Positions 52,040 through 61,340 of a DNA stretch of 64,000 nt are shown here, piece after piece. The stretch is from Nocardia jejuensis NBRC 103114 (lineage in GTDB: Bacteria > Actinomycetota > Actinomycetes > Mycobacteriales > Mycobacteriaceae): assembly GCF_001613145.1 (NCBI RefSeq), contig NZ_BDBU01000022.1, positions 62,001 through 126,000 of the forward strand, read 5' to 3'. The notes under the pieces were generated by a model, which was not told where the DNA came from, made no database searches, and saw only the letters and a program-made list of their open reading frames with translations. How positions within the stretch are numbered: position 1 is the stretch's first letter; each line of letters starts with the position of its first letter. Made by a program: the position numbers and the translations under genes.

Positions 52040-53235
52040 AACTTCCTGATGTGTACGACTACTGCGTGATCGGCGGCGGCATCGTCGGGGTCGCGACCGC
52101 CTACCGCATTCTCGATCGACACCCGGGCGCGAGCCTGCTGCTGGTCGAGAAGGCGGACGCGCTCGGCGTCCATCAGACCGGGCACAACAGCGGGGTCATC
52201 CACTCGGGCATCTACTACGAGCCCGGCAGCCTGAAGGCGCGTCTGTGCGTGCGCGGCGCGCAGTGGACCAGGGAATTCGCCGCCGCACACGACATTCCGT
52301 TCCGAATTTGCGGAAAGCTGCTGGTGGCCACGGATTCCGTGGAGCACGCCCGGATGCTGGCGCTGTACGAGCGGTCGGTCGCCAACGGGGTCGAGGTGGA
52401 GTTGCTCGACGCCGCCGAACTGGTCCGCCGCGAACCCCGCGTGCGCGGGGTCGGCGCGCTTTTCGTTCCGGGCACCGGGATCATCGACTACACCCGCGTC
52501 GTCGACGCGCTGGCGCGGCAGGTGCGAGATGCCGGGGGTGAGATCGTGCTCGGCGCCGAGATCACCGCGATCGACGAAACAGAGTCGGCGGTAACGATTT
52601 CCGGCCCGTCGGGCAGCTGGAAGGCGGGCCGCCTGGTGGTGTGCGCCGGATTGCAGGCCGATCGGATGGCGCGACTGGGCGGCCTCGACCTCGGCCTGCG
52701 GATCGTGCCGTTCCGCGGCGAGTACTACCAATTGCCACCGGAGCGCGCGGATCTGGTGAGCACCCTCATCTATCCCATCCCCGATCCGGAACTACCCTTC
52801 CTCGGCGTGCACCTGAGCCCGACCATCGACGGCGGGCTGACCGTCGGCCCGAACGCGGTGCTCGGACTCGCACGGGAGGGTTACCGCAAGGGCAGCGTGA
52901 AGTGGCGGGACGCCCGGGAGATCCTGGGATTCAGCGGCTTTCACCGGGTGGCCGCCGCCAATGTCCGGACCGGGCTGCGGGAGATGCGTAATTCACTGTT
53001 CAAGCGGGGTTATCTGGCGGAGTGCCGGCGCTACTGCCCGGAACTCACTCTCGCGGATCTACAACCGCGCGAGGCGGGTATCCGGGCGCAAGCTGTGCTG
53101 CCGGACGGAACGCTGCTGCACGATTTCCTGATCGAGCGGACGCCGCGCTCGGTGCACGTGCTCAATGCGCCCTCGCCAGCCGCGACGTCGGCACTGCCGA
53201 TCGCGGAACACATCGTCGCGCAATTGGACAATTGA
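52036..53235 (+). CDS. lhgO: L-2-hydroxyglutarate oxidase-like FAD enzyme
   Basis: 399 residues of the DAO family. The FAD motif CVIGGGIVGVATAYRIL is near the N-terminus, followed by QTGHNSGVIHSGIYYEPGSL, a signature of LhgO, and FLGVHLSPTIDGGLTVGPNA. The enzyme oxidises L-2-hydroxyglutarate to 2-oxoglutarate. GTG at 52036 overlaps the upstream stop; a second GTG at 52051 is possible. Coupling to the secreted low-complexity protein has no obvious metabolic reason. Confidence 0.88.
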   Translation: MKLPDVYDYCVIGGGIVGVATAYRILDRHPGASLLLVEKADALGVHQTGHNSGVIHSGIYYEPGSLKARLCVRGAQWTREFAAAHDIPFRICGKLLVATDSVEHARMLALYERSVANGVEVELLDAAELVRREPRVRGVGALFVPGTGIIDYTRVVDALARQVRDAGGEIVLGAEITAIDETESAVTISGPSGSWKAGRLVVCAGLQADRMARLGGLDLGLRIVPFRGEYYQLPPERADLVSTLIYPIPDPELPFLGVHLSPTIDGGLTVGPNAVLGLAREGYRKGSVKWRDAREILGFSGFHRVAAANVRTGLREMRNSLFKRGYLAECRRYCPELTLADLQPREAGIRAQAVLPDGTLLHDFLIERTPRSVHVLNAPSPAATSALPIAEHIVAQLDN

Positions 53236-53362
53236 CCTATTGGCTGATTGCCACAATTTCACTGCGTCCCGTTGAGTACCTCGCCCGAAATCGGGGGTAT
53301 CCATTCAATAAATAGGATTGCTGTAGTACTTTTGTGAGCAGCCGTGGGACAGGGAGCAGCCT

Positions 53363-53902
53363 ATGGGCCACATCAAATACGCGAGTGACGTCGGTGCGCC
53401 GGTGGAGGTCGCGTTCACGTACACGGACAACCATCAGTTCGTGCCGGACTGGGCTTTCGGCGTCGGCGCTTTCGAACCGGTCGGCGACATCGACCACGGG
53501 TCCGGAGCCGTCTTCGCCGCGATGCTCAGGGTGGGCCTGTGGCATCCCACGATCGAGTGCGAGATCACCGATTATCGTCGCAACGCGGTCATCGAGTACA
53601 CACTGCGCAGGCGCAGGGCGGGGAAGCCGGCGCCTGCGCGGAGTGCCGAAGCGATGCCGGGCGGCGGGTCGGTGTGCACCTCCCCGCTGTGCGTCATCAC
53701 CCTGCGATTCGACCCGCTCGGCTACGGCCGCGCGGTGCTGACCTCGGAAACCGAGTACTGGGCGCCCAGCGGATTCACCGGCAAGCTGCTCTCCCGGATG
53801 CTCGCCGCCGTCGTACAATCGGCCGTGCGACGCACCGAATCGCAATTGCGAAGGGAGATAGAGGAATTCCACGGAACGGATCTTGTCGGCCGGATTGCGT
53901 AG
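53363..53902 (+). CDS. SRPBCC-fold (START/polyketide cyclase-like) protein
   Basis: 179 residues. The opening HIKYASDVGAPVEVAFTYTDN and the closing long helix (LSRMLAAVVQSAVRRTESQL) bracket a beta-sheet, as in the SRPBCC hydrophobic ligand-binding fold. A charged, Arg-rich insert (residues 80-100) is unusual. GGGAG precedes the ATG. Ligand unknown. Confidence 0.75.
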   Translation: MGHIKYASDVGAPVEVAFTYTDNHQFVPDWAFGVGAFEPVGDIDHGSGAVFAAMLRVGLWHPTIECEITDYRRNAVIEYTLRRRRAGKPAPARSAEAMPGGGSVCTSPLCVITLRFDPLGYGRAVLTSETEYWAPSGFTGKLLSRMLAAVVQSAVRRTESQLRREIEEFHGTDLVGRIA

Positions 53903-53912
53903 GGTGAGCAGC

Positions 53913-54752
53913 ATGATCATCGTGAGCACCGACGGATCGTGCCTGCGTAACCCCGGCGGAGCCATCGGCTGGGCTTGGGTCAATCACGGCGGCGGCTCCG
54001 GCAGCGGCGGCGGGCCCTCGGGCACGAATCAGATCGCGGAACTACGTGCGGTCCTGGAAGCGATCCTCGCCCACAACGGATCAGAGCCGCTGCTCATCGA
54101 GAGCGACTCCCTCTATGCCATCAAATGCGCCTCCGAGTGGATTCACGGCTGGCGCAACAACGGCTGGCGCACCTCGAGCGGCGGTGACGTCAAGAACCTG
54201 GAGCTGATCCAGCAGATCGACCGCGCCATCGCCGGACGGCCGGGACCGGTGCGGTTCCGCTGGGTGCGCGGCCACGTCGGCAACTATTTCAACGAGCAGG
54301 CCGACAAGCTCGCAGGCCAGGCCGCACGGCAGGTCGGCGGCACGGGCGACGAGCCGGGCACCCCGAAGGGTGCGAAGACGACTGCCGTCGCGGGCGCGAG
54401 GACGGGCACCGCCAAGGGCGCGAAGTCGGGTGGCTCCAAGGGTGCGAAGTCGGGCACCGCCTCGAGCCGGAAGCCGAAGACGAGTGCCGCGCGCGCGAGT
54501 TCCGACGAGCCGGATCCGGTCTACGACCCCATCACCGAGCCGATCCGGGTGGATCCGATCACCGAACCGCTGCCGGTCACCGCACCGGTCGAGTCGGCCG
54601 TGGTCGGCGCGCACACGGTGCGGGTCGCGGAGGCGGCCGAGAAGACGACCGCCGAGAAGACACCGGCGGCCACCACGCATTCGGCCCCGAAGACCCCGCG
54701 TCGCCGCGCGGCGGCGAAAACGCCTGCGCCCGACGCACTCACACTCTTCTGA
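53913..54752 (+). CDS. rnhA: RNase HI with long basic low-complexity tail
   Basis: 279 residues. Residues 1-145 form an RNase HI domain with the catalytic acids Asp7 (STDGSC), Glu43 (IAELRAVLEA), Asp65 (IESDSLY) and Asp131 (NEQADKLA), plus His121. Residues 146-210 are Lys/Ala/Gly/Ser repeats (KGAKSGGSKGAKSGT), like histone H1 or mycobacterial nucleoid-protein tails, and then come acidic and Lys/Ala-rich segments. The enzyme degrades RNA in RNA:DNA hybrids; the tail may bind nucleic acid. ATG at 53913 is preferred over an upstream frame. Confidence 0.88.
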   Translation: MIIVSTDGSCLRNPGGAIGWAWVNHGGGSGSGGGPSGTNQIAELRAVLEAILAHNGSEPLLIESDSLYAIKCASEWIHGWRNNGWRTSSGGDVKNLELIQQIDRAIAGRPGPVRFRWVRGHVGNYFNEQADKLAGQAARQVGGTGDEPGTPKGAKTTAVAGARTGTAKGAKSGGSKGAKSGTASSRKPKTSAARASSDEPDPVYDPITEPIRVDPITEPLPVTAPVESAVVGAHTVRVAEAAEKTTAEKTPAATTHSAPKTPRRRAAAKTPAPDALTLF

Positions 54753-54798
54753 ACCCCGCAGGGCGGTAGCCGCCCGATGCGGACACGAACGACGAGAA

Positions 54799-54827
54799 CC
54801 GCCCCGGTGAACAGCTCACCGGGGCGG
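54799..54827. terminator. Bidirectional terminator between rnhA and mas
   Basis: Perfect 12-bp stem (CCGCCCCGGTGA with TCACCGGGGCGG) and 5-nt loop, flanked by GAGAA and CTCTC. It separates the convergent RNase H gene and the end of the mce operon. Confidence 0.78.
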
Positions 54828-54850
54828 CTCTCTCGATCCGCGTGTCTACG

Positions 54851-55768
54851 TCAGTTGCCGGGCTTCGGGGTCTCGGCGCCCGGGGCCGGAGCCTGCGTGG
54901 TCGGGGCAGCGCTTCCGCCCTGCGCGCCGCCGGCACCGCCCTGCGCACCGCCCGCGGCGCCGGTCATGCTCTTCATCGACGGGGAGTCGAACTTGGAGAT
55001 CTTCCACGTGCCGTCGACCTTCTCCAGATCGGCGACGCCGGGGACGGTGAACATATCCGGCTGCGGCACCATCGCATTGGACTGCACCTGGGTGATGATC
55101 ACGATGACCGTGGCCTTGTTCTCGTCGCCCGATTCCCACGCGCAGTGGATCTCATCCAGCGAGGACTTGGCCTTGACGTTGGTCATCGCGTCCTTCAGCG
55201 ACGGCGAAGCGGTCTCGAAGAACTGACCCCACTGACCGGTGGAGCGATCCTTGACGTTCTGGAAGTAGGAATCGAGGCTGGTCGCGTCGTAATTGGTGAC
55301 GGCCTTGCCGAAATCGCAGGCGGCGGCGGTCGCGCTGTCGCGCGCGTCGAGCTCCTTCTGCGTGTCCGAGCCCTTCTTCCAGAGCACCACACCGGTCGCG
55401 ACCGCGGCCACGAGCACCACACCCGCCGCGAACGCGGACAGCACCGGAACCAGGGACGATCCGCCGAACAGGCCGGAAGACTTCGACGGCGCGGCAGCCG
55501 GGGTGGCGGCGGTCGCGGCGGCCTTGGCGGGAGCCGGCTTCTCGGCGGGAGCAGGCTTCTCGGCGGCGGGCGGCGGCGCGGCCGGCTCCGGCGCGGCGGA
55601 CGGCTCCGCGGACTCGGCCTTGGCCATGTCGAGCTTTTCCGTCGCCGCGGTCTCGGATGCGGCGTCGGCGGGCTGGGCGTCGGCCTTGCCGGCGTCGCCG
55701 CCCGTCTGCGCGGCAGCCTTCACGGCCTCGTCGTCGTTGGTCTTGTCCTGGGCGGCGTCATCCGACAT
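54851..55768 (-). CDS. Mce-associated membrane protein (Mas)
   Basis: 305 residues. A long acidic, Ala/Pro-rich cytoplasmic N-terminus (to about residue 110), one membrane helix (VPVLSAFAAGVVLVAAVATGV) and an outside domain of about 130 residues (FGKAVTNYDATSLDSYFQNV) that resembles mycobacterial Mas/Rv0200-type proteins, with a Gly/Ala/Pro tail. Mas proteins stabilise Mce import complexes. It is the last gene of the mce cluster, 131 bp after mceF, separated by a hairpin. ATG at 55768 (MSDDAAQ) is chosen over one 15 bp upstream. Confidence 0.82.
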   Translation of the reverse strand: MSDDAAQDKTNDDEAVKAAAQTGGDAGKADAQPADAASETAATEKLDMAKAESAEPSAAPEPAAPPPAAEKPAPAEKPAPAKAAATAATPAAAPSKSSGLFGGSSLVPVLSAFAAGVVLVAAVATGVVLWKKGSDTQKELDARDSATAAACDFGKAVTNYDATSLDSYFQNVKDRSTGQWGQFFETASPSLKDAMTNVKAKSSLDEIHCAWESGDENKATVIVIITQVQSNAMVPQPDMFTVPGVADLEKVDGTWKISKFDSPSMKSMTGAAGGAQGGAGGAQGGSAAPTTQAPAPGAETPKPGN

Positions 55769-55834
55769 TGGATCGATCCCCACACTTTCCCGGCGCGCTG
55801 CGGGCGCGCCGATTCGGTTCAGTCAGCGAGTATG

Positions 55835-55863
55835 CCGATTCGGCGGCGCGGCCGCCGAATCGG
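55835..55863 (-). terminator. Hairpin between mceF and mas
   Basis: Perfect 12-bp stem (CCGATTCGGCGG with CCGCCGAATCGG) and 5-nt loop in the mceF-mas gap. It has no U-tract in the operon direction, so it may attenuate transcription or stabilise the mRNA upstream, giving less Mas than Mce. Confidence 0.6.
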
Positions 55864-55899
55864 ATTTGTCTCACCGCTAGGCGCGGGGAGTGTCTGTGT

Positions 55900-57072
55900 T
55901 CACTTGATCGGCGGGAGGGTCCGCTCGTTCGGATCGGCCCCGGCCGGCGGAAGTGCGCCGTTGTTCGGGATGTCCGGGCGCGGTGCGTTGCCGGAACCAC
56001 GGATCTGCTGATCACCCGGCGGATTCGTGCAGTAGCCGGCCCACTTGGGCAGCGAGTTCTCGGTCGCGATCTCGGTCCGGACGTTCTTGGTGCTGTAGTC
56101 GCACCACTGTCGCGGCCAGATATCCAGGATCGTGTAGAACTCGTTGTCGTGCGCGGGCACGCCCATGGCGGAGGTGCCGATCACCAGCGACGGAAACAGT
56201 GCCCGCAGGGCGGGAACCCGCAGCTGCGCGGCCTTGGTGATGGCCACGAAATTGTTGGCCAGGCTGGACATCGGATCGGCGGTCTTGTCGAGCACCGCTC
56301 CGAGGGTCTGCATTTGACCGGGGGCCTGCTCCAGGATCTTCTGCAGCTCGGCATTGGCATCGTTGAACTGACGGAACAGTTCACCCGAGTTACGAGTCAG
56401 CGTACCCAGATCCGGCTGCGCGAGCGAAGTCGTGGCATTGATCGTCTGCAGGTTCTTGATCAGGTTGGTGGTCTGCGGCAGCAGTCCGTCCAGGCCCGAG
56501 GTGGCCAGGCTGACCCCGTTGATCAGCGAACGCAGCTGGTCCGGGCCACCGGAGAGGGCGGTGTCGAGCTCGCTCAGAATGACGCCGAACTTGTCCGGAT
56601 CGATCTGCGCGATGAGCTCGCTGGAGTTGTCCAGCACCGACCACACCGGAGTCGGCGTCTTGACCTTCTCCTTGTCGAACTGGACCACCGAGCCGTTGCC
56701 CAGGAACGGCGCGGCCTCGGTGTTCGGGCGGAAGTCGATGTACTGCTCGCCCGCGCCGGACAGCGCGCCCACGTTCACCACGGTGTCGGTGGGGATCCGG
56801 TACTTCTTGTCGATCTCGACCGTGGCCGCGATGGCCGCGCCGTTGTCCACGAGGGTGATGTCGTCGACCTTGCCGATCCGGTAGCCGCGCAGCGTCACGT
56901 CGTTGCCGGCCTGCAGACCGCCGGACCGATCGAGATTGATCGTGACCCGGTAGGTCTCCTTCAGCGGGTTCACCCGCATGATGTTCACCGCGAGATAGGT
57001 CGCGCCGAGCAGCAGGATCAGCACCAGCGCGCTGTTGGACACCAGGGTCTTGTGGTTCTTGTACCAGGTCAT
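55900..57072 (-). CDS. mceF: MCE-family protein MceF
   Basis: 390 residues. One N-terminal membrane helix (ALVLILLLGATYLAVNIM), then an MlaD/MCE domain (residues 38-118: VTLRGYRIGKVDDITLV, GALSGAGEQYIDFRP), a long helical region and a Pro-rich tail. Six different Mce proteins form a tube that carries lipids across the cell envelope to the YrbE permeases. ATGA overlap with mceE. Confidence 0.9.
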   Translation of the reverse strand: MTWYKNHKTLVSNSALVLILLLGATYLAVNIMRVNPLKETYRVTINLDRSGGLQAGNDVTLRGYRIGKVDDITLVDNGAAIAATVEIDKKYRIPTDTVVNVGALSGAGEQYIDFRPNTEAAPFLGNGSVVQFDKEKVKTPTPVWSVLDNSSELIAQIDPDKFGVILSELDTALSGGPDQLRSLINGVSLATSGLDGLLPQTTNLIKNLQTINATTSLAQPDLGTLTRNSGELFRQFNDANAELQKILEQAPGQMQTLGAVLDKTADPMSSLANNFVAITKAAQLRVPALRALFPSLVIGTSAMGVPAHDNEFYTILDIWPRQWCDYSTKNVRTEIATENSLPKWAGYCTNPPGDQQIRGSGNAPRPDIPNNGALPPAGADPNERTLPPIK

Positions 57073-58196
57073 CTGTGGCCCCCGTTGATCCGGCCGTACA
57101 CGATCTGAAGAACCTGGATCAGGCTGCCCCCGAAGTCGTTCAGGTCGCGCAGGTCCGGGAACTTGCTGTTGCCCGGGTCGGTCAGCAGGCCGACGTCGAG
57201 CATGGTGAGCGTCGCGGAGGTCGCGAGCACATTGCCCTTGAACGAGGCGTCCACCGCCGGGCGCAGATCCTTCAGGGCGTCGAGCATGGGCCCGAAGTTC
57301 TGCTCGGTCTGCGACAGCGCGGACATCAGCTGCTTGACGTTGTCGAGCAGGCTGGCCAGCTGATCGGAGGTGGTATCGGCGTAATCGCCCAGTGCCGCAC
57401 TGGTTGTCGAGATCTTGGTGAGCAGATCGCCGATCGCCTGGTTGTTCTCGGAGATCGCGCCGATCATGCCGGGCAGGCTGTCGGCGACCTGACCCAGTTC
57501 GTTGTGATTGGTCTCGATGGTGTTCGCGAGCGCGCTGAAGTTGGCGAGCACGCCGTCGATGCGCTGGCTGTTGTTGTTCAAACTGCCGATGACACCGGTC
57601 ATTTCGGTGATCAGATGCGCCAGCTGGTCGCCGCGGCCGCCGACGATGGAGTCCATCTCCGCGGTCAGTTTGGACAGCGCCGCGACGCCACCGCCGTTGA
57701 ACAGCAGCGACACCGACAGCAGCAGCTCCTCCACGGTCGCGCCCGCCGACGTATTCGTCAGCGTGTCACCATTTTTCAGCAGCGTGGCGCCCGGATCGGT
57801 CTTGGGCTTGGAGACCGCGACGAAAACGTCGCCGAGCGGCGTGGCCTGGCGGAGTTCGGCCGAACTGCCGTCCGGCAGTTCGATATCGGTCCGGATGGCC
57901 AGATCGACCTTGGCCTTGAAATCCTTGGTCTCGATCTTGGTGACGACTCCGACATCGGAGCCACCGATCTTCACCTTGGCCTGGTCGGGCAGGTTCAGCG
58001 CGTTGTCGAAGACCGCGTGGATCGTGTACGTATCGCCGCCGACACCCGGCTTGGGCAGCGGCAGGCTCTCGACGGTCAGGCCACAGCCCGAGGCCGCCAC
58101 GGTGGCGGTGACCGCCAGCGCGAGCACCGCGCGCCGGGACCGCCGCTGCAGCCGCAGGGCGCCGAGGCCGAAGCCGCTGCGAGTCAGGTTCCTCAT
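57069..58196 (-). CDS. mceE: MCE-family lipoprotein MceE
   Basis: 375 residues. The signal sequence ends in VTATVAASGCG, a clear lipobox with Cys at about residue 38, as expected for MceE (LprK/LprN type). The MCE domain follows (KVKIGGSDVGVVTKIETKDF), then long helices with many Leu/Asn/Gln heptads. ATGA overlaps on both sides. The lipid anchor places it at the outer face of the plasma membrane. Confidence 0.92.
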   Translation of the reverse strand: MRNLTRSGFGLGALRLQRRSRRAVLALAVTATVAASGCGLTVESLPLPKPGVGGDTYTIHAVFDNALNLPDQAKVKIGGSDVGVVTKIETKDFKAKVDLAIRTDIELPDGSSAELRQATPLGDVFVAVSKPKTDPGATLLKNGDTLTNTSAGATVEELLLSVSLLFNGGGVAALSKLTAEMDSIVGGRGDQLAHLITEMTGVIGSLNNNSQRIDGVLANFSALANTIETNHNELGQVADSLPGMIGAISENNQAIGDLLTKISTTSAALGDYADTTSDQLASLLDNVKQLMSALSQTEQNFGPMLDALKDLRPAVDASFKGNVLATSATLTMLDVGLLTDPGNSKFPDLRDLNDFGGSLIQVLQIVYGRINGGHR

Positions 58197-59314
58197 CGCG
58201 TCAGTCCCAACATGGCTGCGGTCAGACCGAAATCGGGTCCGAAGTCTTCCATCTTTCCGGTGCGGCATCCGTCCGACTTCATCTGGATGCGTTCGCAGAA
58301 CAGGCTCACGAGTTCGCCGGAGAGCGAGGTGCCGATGACACCGTGCAGGCGGATGAACTGGCCCTGCCGGTTCACCGAGCGATCCAGGTTCTGCATGAGC
58401 AGGGGGGCGACGTCGACGACCTCGACCATGCCGGCCGCGTTGGCGCGCAGCTGGTTGGTGACGTTGGTGAGACCGGTCAGCGTGCCGTTGAGCTGATCGG
58501 AGTACTGCGAGAACGCCCCGGAGGTGTTGGCCAGGAAGCCGTTCAGCTGATCCAGGGTGGCCTGCAGGCCGGGAGCCTGGTCGGCGAGCAGCCCGGTCAT
58601 CTGGGTGATCCGGTTGCTGAAGTCGCGCACCGACTGGTCGTTGTCGGCCAGCATGGTGGTGAGCTCGTTCAGCTTGATGATGATGCTCGAGACGGCGTCC
58701 TTGTTGTCCACGCCGAGCTTGAGCGCGCCGGACAGCGCGTTCAAGGTGTCGCGCATCTTCTCGCCGTTGCCGTTGACCATCGGGTACAGCACGCGACCCG
58801 ACAGCGGGCCCAGGCCCTCGCTGCCCTCCTGCGGCTTGAGGGCCGCGGAGAAGGCGTCGATGGTCTTGATCATGGTGTCCAGCTCGACCGGGGTCTTGGT
58901 CTGCTGGGTGGTCAGATGCGAGTTGTCCTTCAGCTTCTCCCCGCCGGTGAAGCGCGGGGTCAGCTCGATGTGCCGGTCGGTCACGATGGACGGCGAGATG
59001 AGCGCCGCCTGAACGTTCTTCGGGATGTCGACGCCCGCGTCCACCGTCATGTGGACCTCGACGTACTGACCCTTCGGCACGATCTTGTCGACCTTGCCGA
59101 CCTCGAGCCCGAGCACCGTGATCGGGTTGCCCTCGAACATGCCCGCGATATTGAGGAAGTCGGCGGTGAAGTGCTGGGTCTGACCGACCGCGTCCTTCAC
59201 TCCGAGCGGTACCAGCGAGCAACTGCCGATGCTCAGCGCCGCGGCGGTGATCATCGCCGCCTTGGCGATTCGCTTCATGTTCACGCGCGTGATGTCGAAA
59301 ACAGGCGATTTCAT
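58193..59314 (-). CDS. mceD: MCE-family protein MceD
   Basis: 373 residues. The N-terminal hydrophobic segment ends in LSIGSCSL, which fits a lipobox, so this subunit may also be lipid-anchored, unusual for MceD. The MCE domain (NPITVLGLEVGKVDKIVPKG) and a long helical region (residues 140-310) follow. Start at 59314 gives an ATGA overlap with mceC; an in-frame upstream start would lie in mceC. Confidence 0.88.
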   Translation of the reverse strand: MKSPVFDITRVNMKRIAKAAMITAAALSIGSCSLVPLGVKDAVGQTQHFTADFLNIAGMFEGNPITVLGLEVGKVDKIVPKGQYVEVHMTVDAGVDIPKNVQAALISPSIVTDRHIELTPRFTGGEKLKDNSHLTTQQTKTPVELDTMIKTIDAFSAALKPQEGSEGLGPLSGRVLYPMVNGNGEKMRDTLNALSGALKLGVDNKDAVSSIIIKLNELTTMLADNDQSVRDFSNRITQMTGLLADQAPGLQATLDQLNGFLANTSGAFSQYSDQLNGTLTGLTNVTNQLRANAAGMVEVVDVAPLLMQNLDRSVNRQGQFIRLHGVIGTSLSGELVSLFCERIQMKSDGCRTGKMEDFGPDFGLTAAMLGLTR

Positions 59315-60309
59315 GAATGGCACCCCTCGTTCACCTGGGCGAAGCACAGCCAGTTGTCCGGGAACAGCCAGGGCAGGCCCACCTCGCCGTAGTTGCCGTT
59401 ACCGAACGCGTTGTTGAACGTCCGCACCGACACCGGCATGACCGACAGCAGTCGATCGAGGTTGTCCTTGTTCTTCTGCAGGCCCTCGGCCATGGTGTTG
59501 AGCTGCGTCAGGGTCGGACCGAACTGGTTGTCGTTGTCGTTGCCGATCGCCTGCAGCTGACCGCTGAGCTTGGCGATGTTGTCCAGCAGCGAGCGCAGCA
59601 GCGACTGGCGCTCCATCACCCGGTTGGCGATGGCCTCGCCCTGGGTGATCACCAGCAGCACGCTGTTGCGGTTGTCACCGAGGATCTTGGTGACCCGATC
59701 CAGGTCCTTGAGCAGCTGATCGACCGCGTCCTTGCGATCGTTCATGGTCTTGGCCAGCGCACCGATGGAGTCCAGGGCCTGCGAGGTGAGCTGCGGCGTG
59801 TCACCGAACTGCTGGTTGATCAGGTTCAGCGAATTCGCCAGCTGCTTGGTGTCGAGTTCCTCGAACTTCGGGGTTCCCTCCTGCACCACGTCGGCCAGGT
59901 TGTATGGAACCGAGGTGTTGGACTTGGGGATTCGATCGCCCTTGAGACCCGAGCCGTCGCCGGGAATGAGGTCGACGAACCGCGCGCCCAGCAGGGTGGC
60001 CATCTTGATCGAGGCCTTGGCGTCGGGACCGAACTTCAGGTCGTCCTTGACCGCCAGGCTGACCAGTACGTGATCGCCCTCGAGTTCGGTGCCGGCCACA
60101 CTGCCGACCGACACGCCCGACACGGCGACCTTGTCGCCGACCTTGATGCCCGCGCTCTGCACGAACTCGGCCTTGATCGTCTGCTGGCCGACACCGACCA
60201 GCTTGACCAGGCTCGAGGCCAGCAGCAGCACGACGATCAGACCCGCGCCGAACACGCCGAGCCAGAAATTACGGTTGGAGGAGAAGCGGGACTTCAGTTT
60301 CGAGATCAT
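59311..60309 (-). CDS. mceC: MCE-family protein MceC
   Basis: 332 residues. One membrane helix (NFWLGVFGAGLIVVLLLASS), MCE domain (KVAVSGVSVGSVAGTELEGD, then LLGARFVDLIPGDG), helical region and short C-terminus ending in CFAQVNEGCHS. ATGA overlap with mceB. One of the six tube subunits. Confidence 0.92.
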   Translation of the reverse strand: MISKLKSRFSSNRNFWLGVFGAGLIVVLLLASSLVKLVGVGQQTIKAEFVQSAGIKVGDKVAVSGVSVGSVAGTELEGDHVLVSLAVKDDLKFGPDAKASIKMATLLGARFVDLIPGDGSGLKGDRIPKSNTSVPYNLADVVQEGTPKFEELDTKQLANSLNLINQQFGDTPQLTSQALDSIGALAKTMNDRKDAVDQLLKDLDRVTKILGDNRNSVLLVITQGEAIANRVMERQSLLRSLLDNIAKLSGQLQAIGNDNDNQFGPTLTQLNTMAEGLQKNKDNLDRLLSVMPVSVRTFNNAFGNGNYGEVGLPWLFPDNWLCFAQVNEGCHS

Positions 60310-61340
60310 GGACGGCACACCGCCGAGTGGGAGTTGCCACCGATCTGGTTGAACAGACCGCGTGGGAAGAGGACACCGTAGAGCGAGACATCCAGGCTGC
60401 ACAGATACGCGTTGGCGTAGGTGCCGTTCTGGGTGAACTTGCCGATATCGGTGAGGACGGCGGGGAAGTCCACGGCCGCCTGATCCAGCTTCGCGCCATT
60501 GGCGAGCAGCAGGGTCAGGGCATCACGGGTGGCGTTCTGCGCCAGCGCGAGCTTGGGCTGGATCAGCCCGAGCATGGACACCAGAGACGCTGTGGCGTCG
60601 GCGATCTGGACCGTGGAGGTCTGCAGTGACTGCCCCTGGGCGTACAGGCCGCCGATCAGGGAACGGGTCTGGGTCACCAGCGTCTCGAGTTCGTCGCCAC
60701 GCTTGGCCAGGCCGGACATGACCCCGGACAGGTTGGTGATGACATCGGAGAGGATCGCGTCGCGGCGCTGGAAATCCGTGGCCAGGGTGGCGGCCTGGGT
60801 GATGAACGCGCTCAACGAGACTCCGTCGCCCTGCAGGGCCTGGACGAAGGTGTTGGACAGGTTGTTCACCTGATCGGGCTGCAGCACCTGGAACAGCGGC
60901 TGGAAACCGTTGAGCAGCGCCGAGATGTCGAAGGACGGCTCGGTGCGCTCGACCGGGATCGAGGCGTTGTTGCGCAGCGGCGTGTGACTACCGCCGGGCT
61001 TCTTGTCCGGAGCCAGCGCGACGTAGCGCTGGCCGATCAGGTTCTGGTAGCGGACCAGGGCTTTGGTGTCACCGAAGAGCGTCTGATCACTCTGCACGAT
61101 GAAGCTCACGTGCGCCTGGTTCTTACCGTCGAGCTCGATCTTCTCGACCTTGCCGACGCGCACGCCCGCCATGCGGACGTCGTCGCCCTCACGCAGGCCG
61201 AGCACATCGGTGAAGGTGGCCGAGTACTTGTTGGTGGAACCGTCCACGGTGCGCGCCAGCGTGTTCCAGATGACCGCGGTCACCAGGATCGACACGATGG
61301 CGAAGATCGTGAAGCCGATCAGCGGCTTGCGAATGCTCAC
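60306..61340 (-). CDS. mceB: MCE-family protein MceB
   Basis: 344 residues. Membrane helix (LIGFTIFAIVSILVTAVIW), MCE domain (DVRMAGVRVGKVEKIELDG, NLIGQRYVALAPD) and long helices. The C-terminus holds two Cys (YLCSLDV and AVCRP) that may form a disulfide outside. ATGA overlaps with mceA and mceC. Confidence 0.92.
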   Translation of the reverse strand: MSIRKPLIGFTIFAIVSILVTAVIWNTLARTVDGSTNKYSATFTDVLGLREGDDVRMAGVRVGKVEKIELDGKNQAHVSFIVQSDQTLFGDTKALVRYQNLIGQRYVALAPDKKPGGSHTPLRNNASIPVERTEPSFDISALLNGFQPLFQVLQPDQVNNLSNTFVQALQGDGVSLSAFITQAATLATDFQRRDAILSDVITNLSGVMSGLAKRGDELETLVTQTRSLIGGLYAQGQSLQTSTVQIADATASLVSMLGLIQPKLALAQNATRDALTLLLANGAKLDQAAVDFPAVLTDIGKFTQNGTYANAYLCSLDVSLYGVLFPRGLFNQIGGNSHSAVCRP

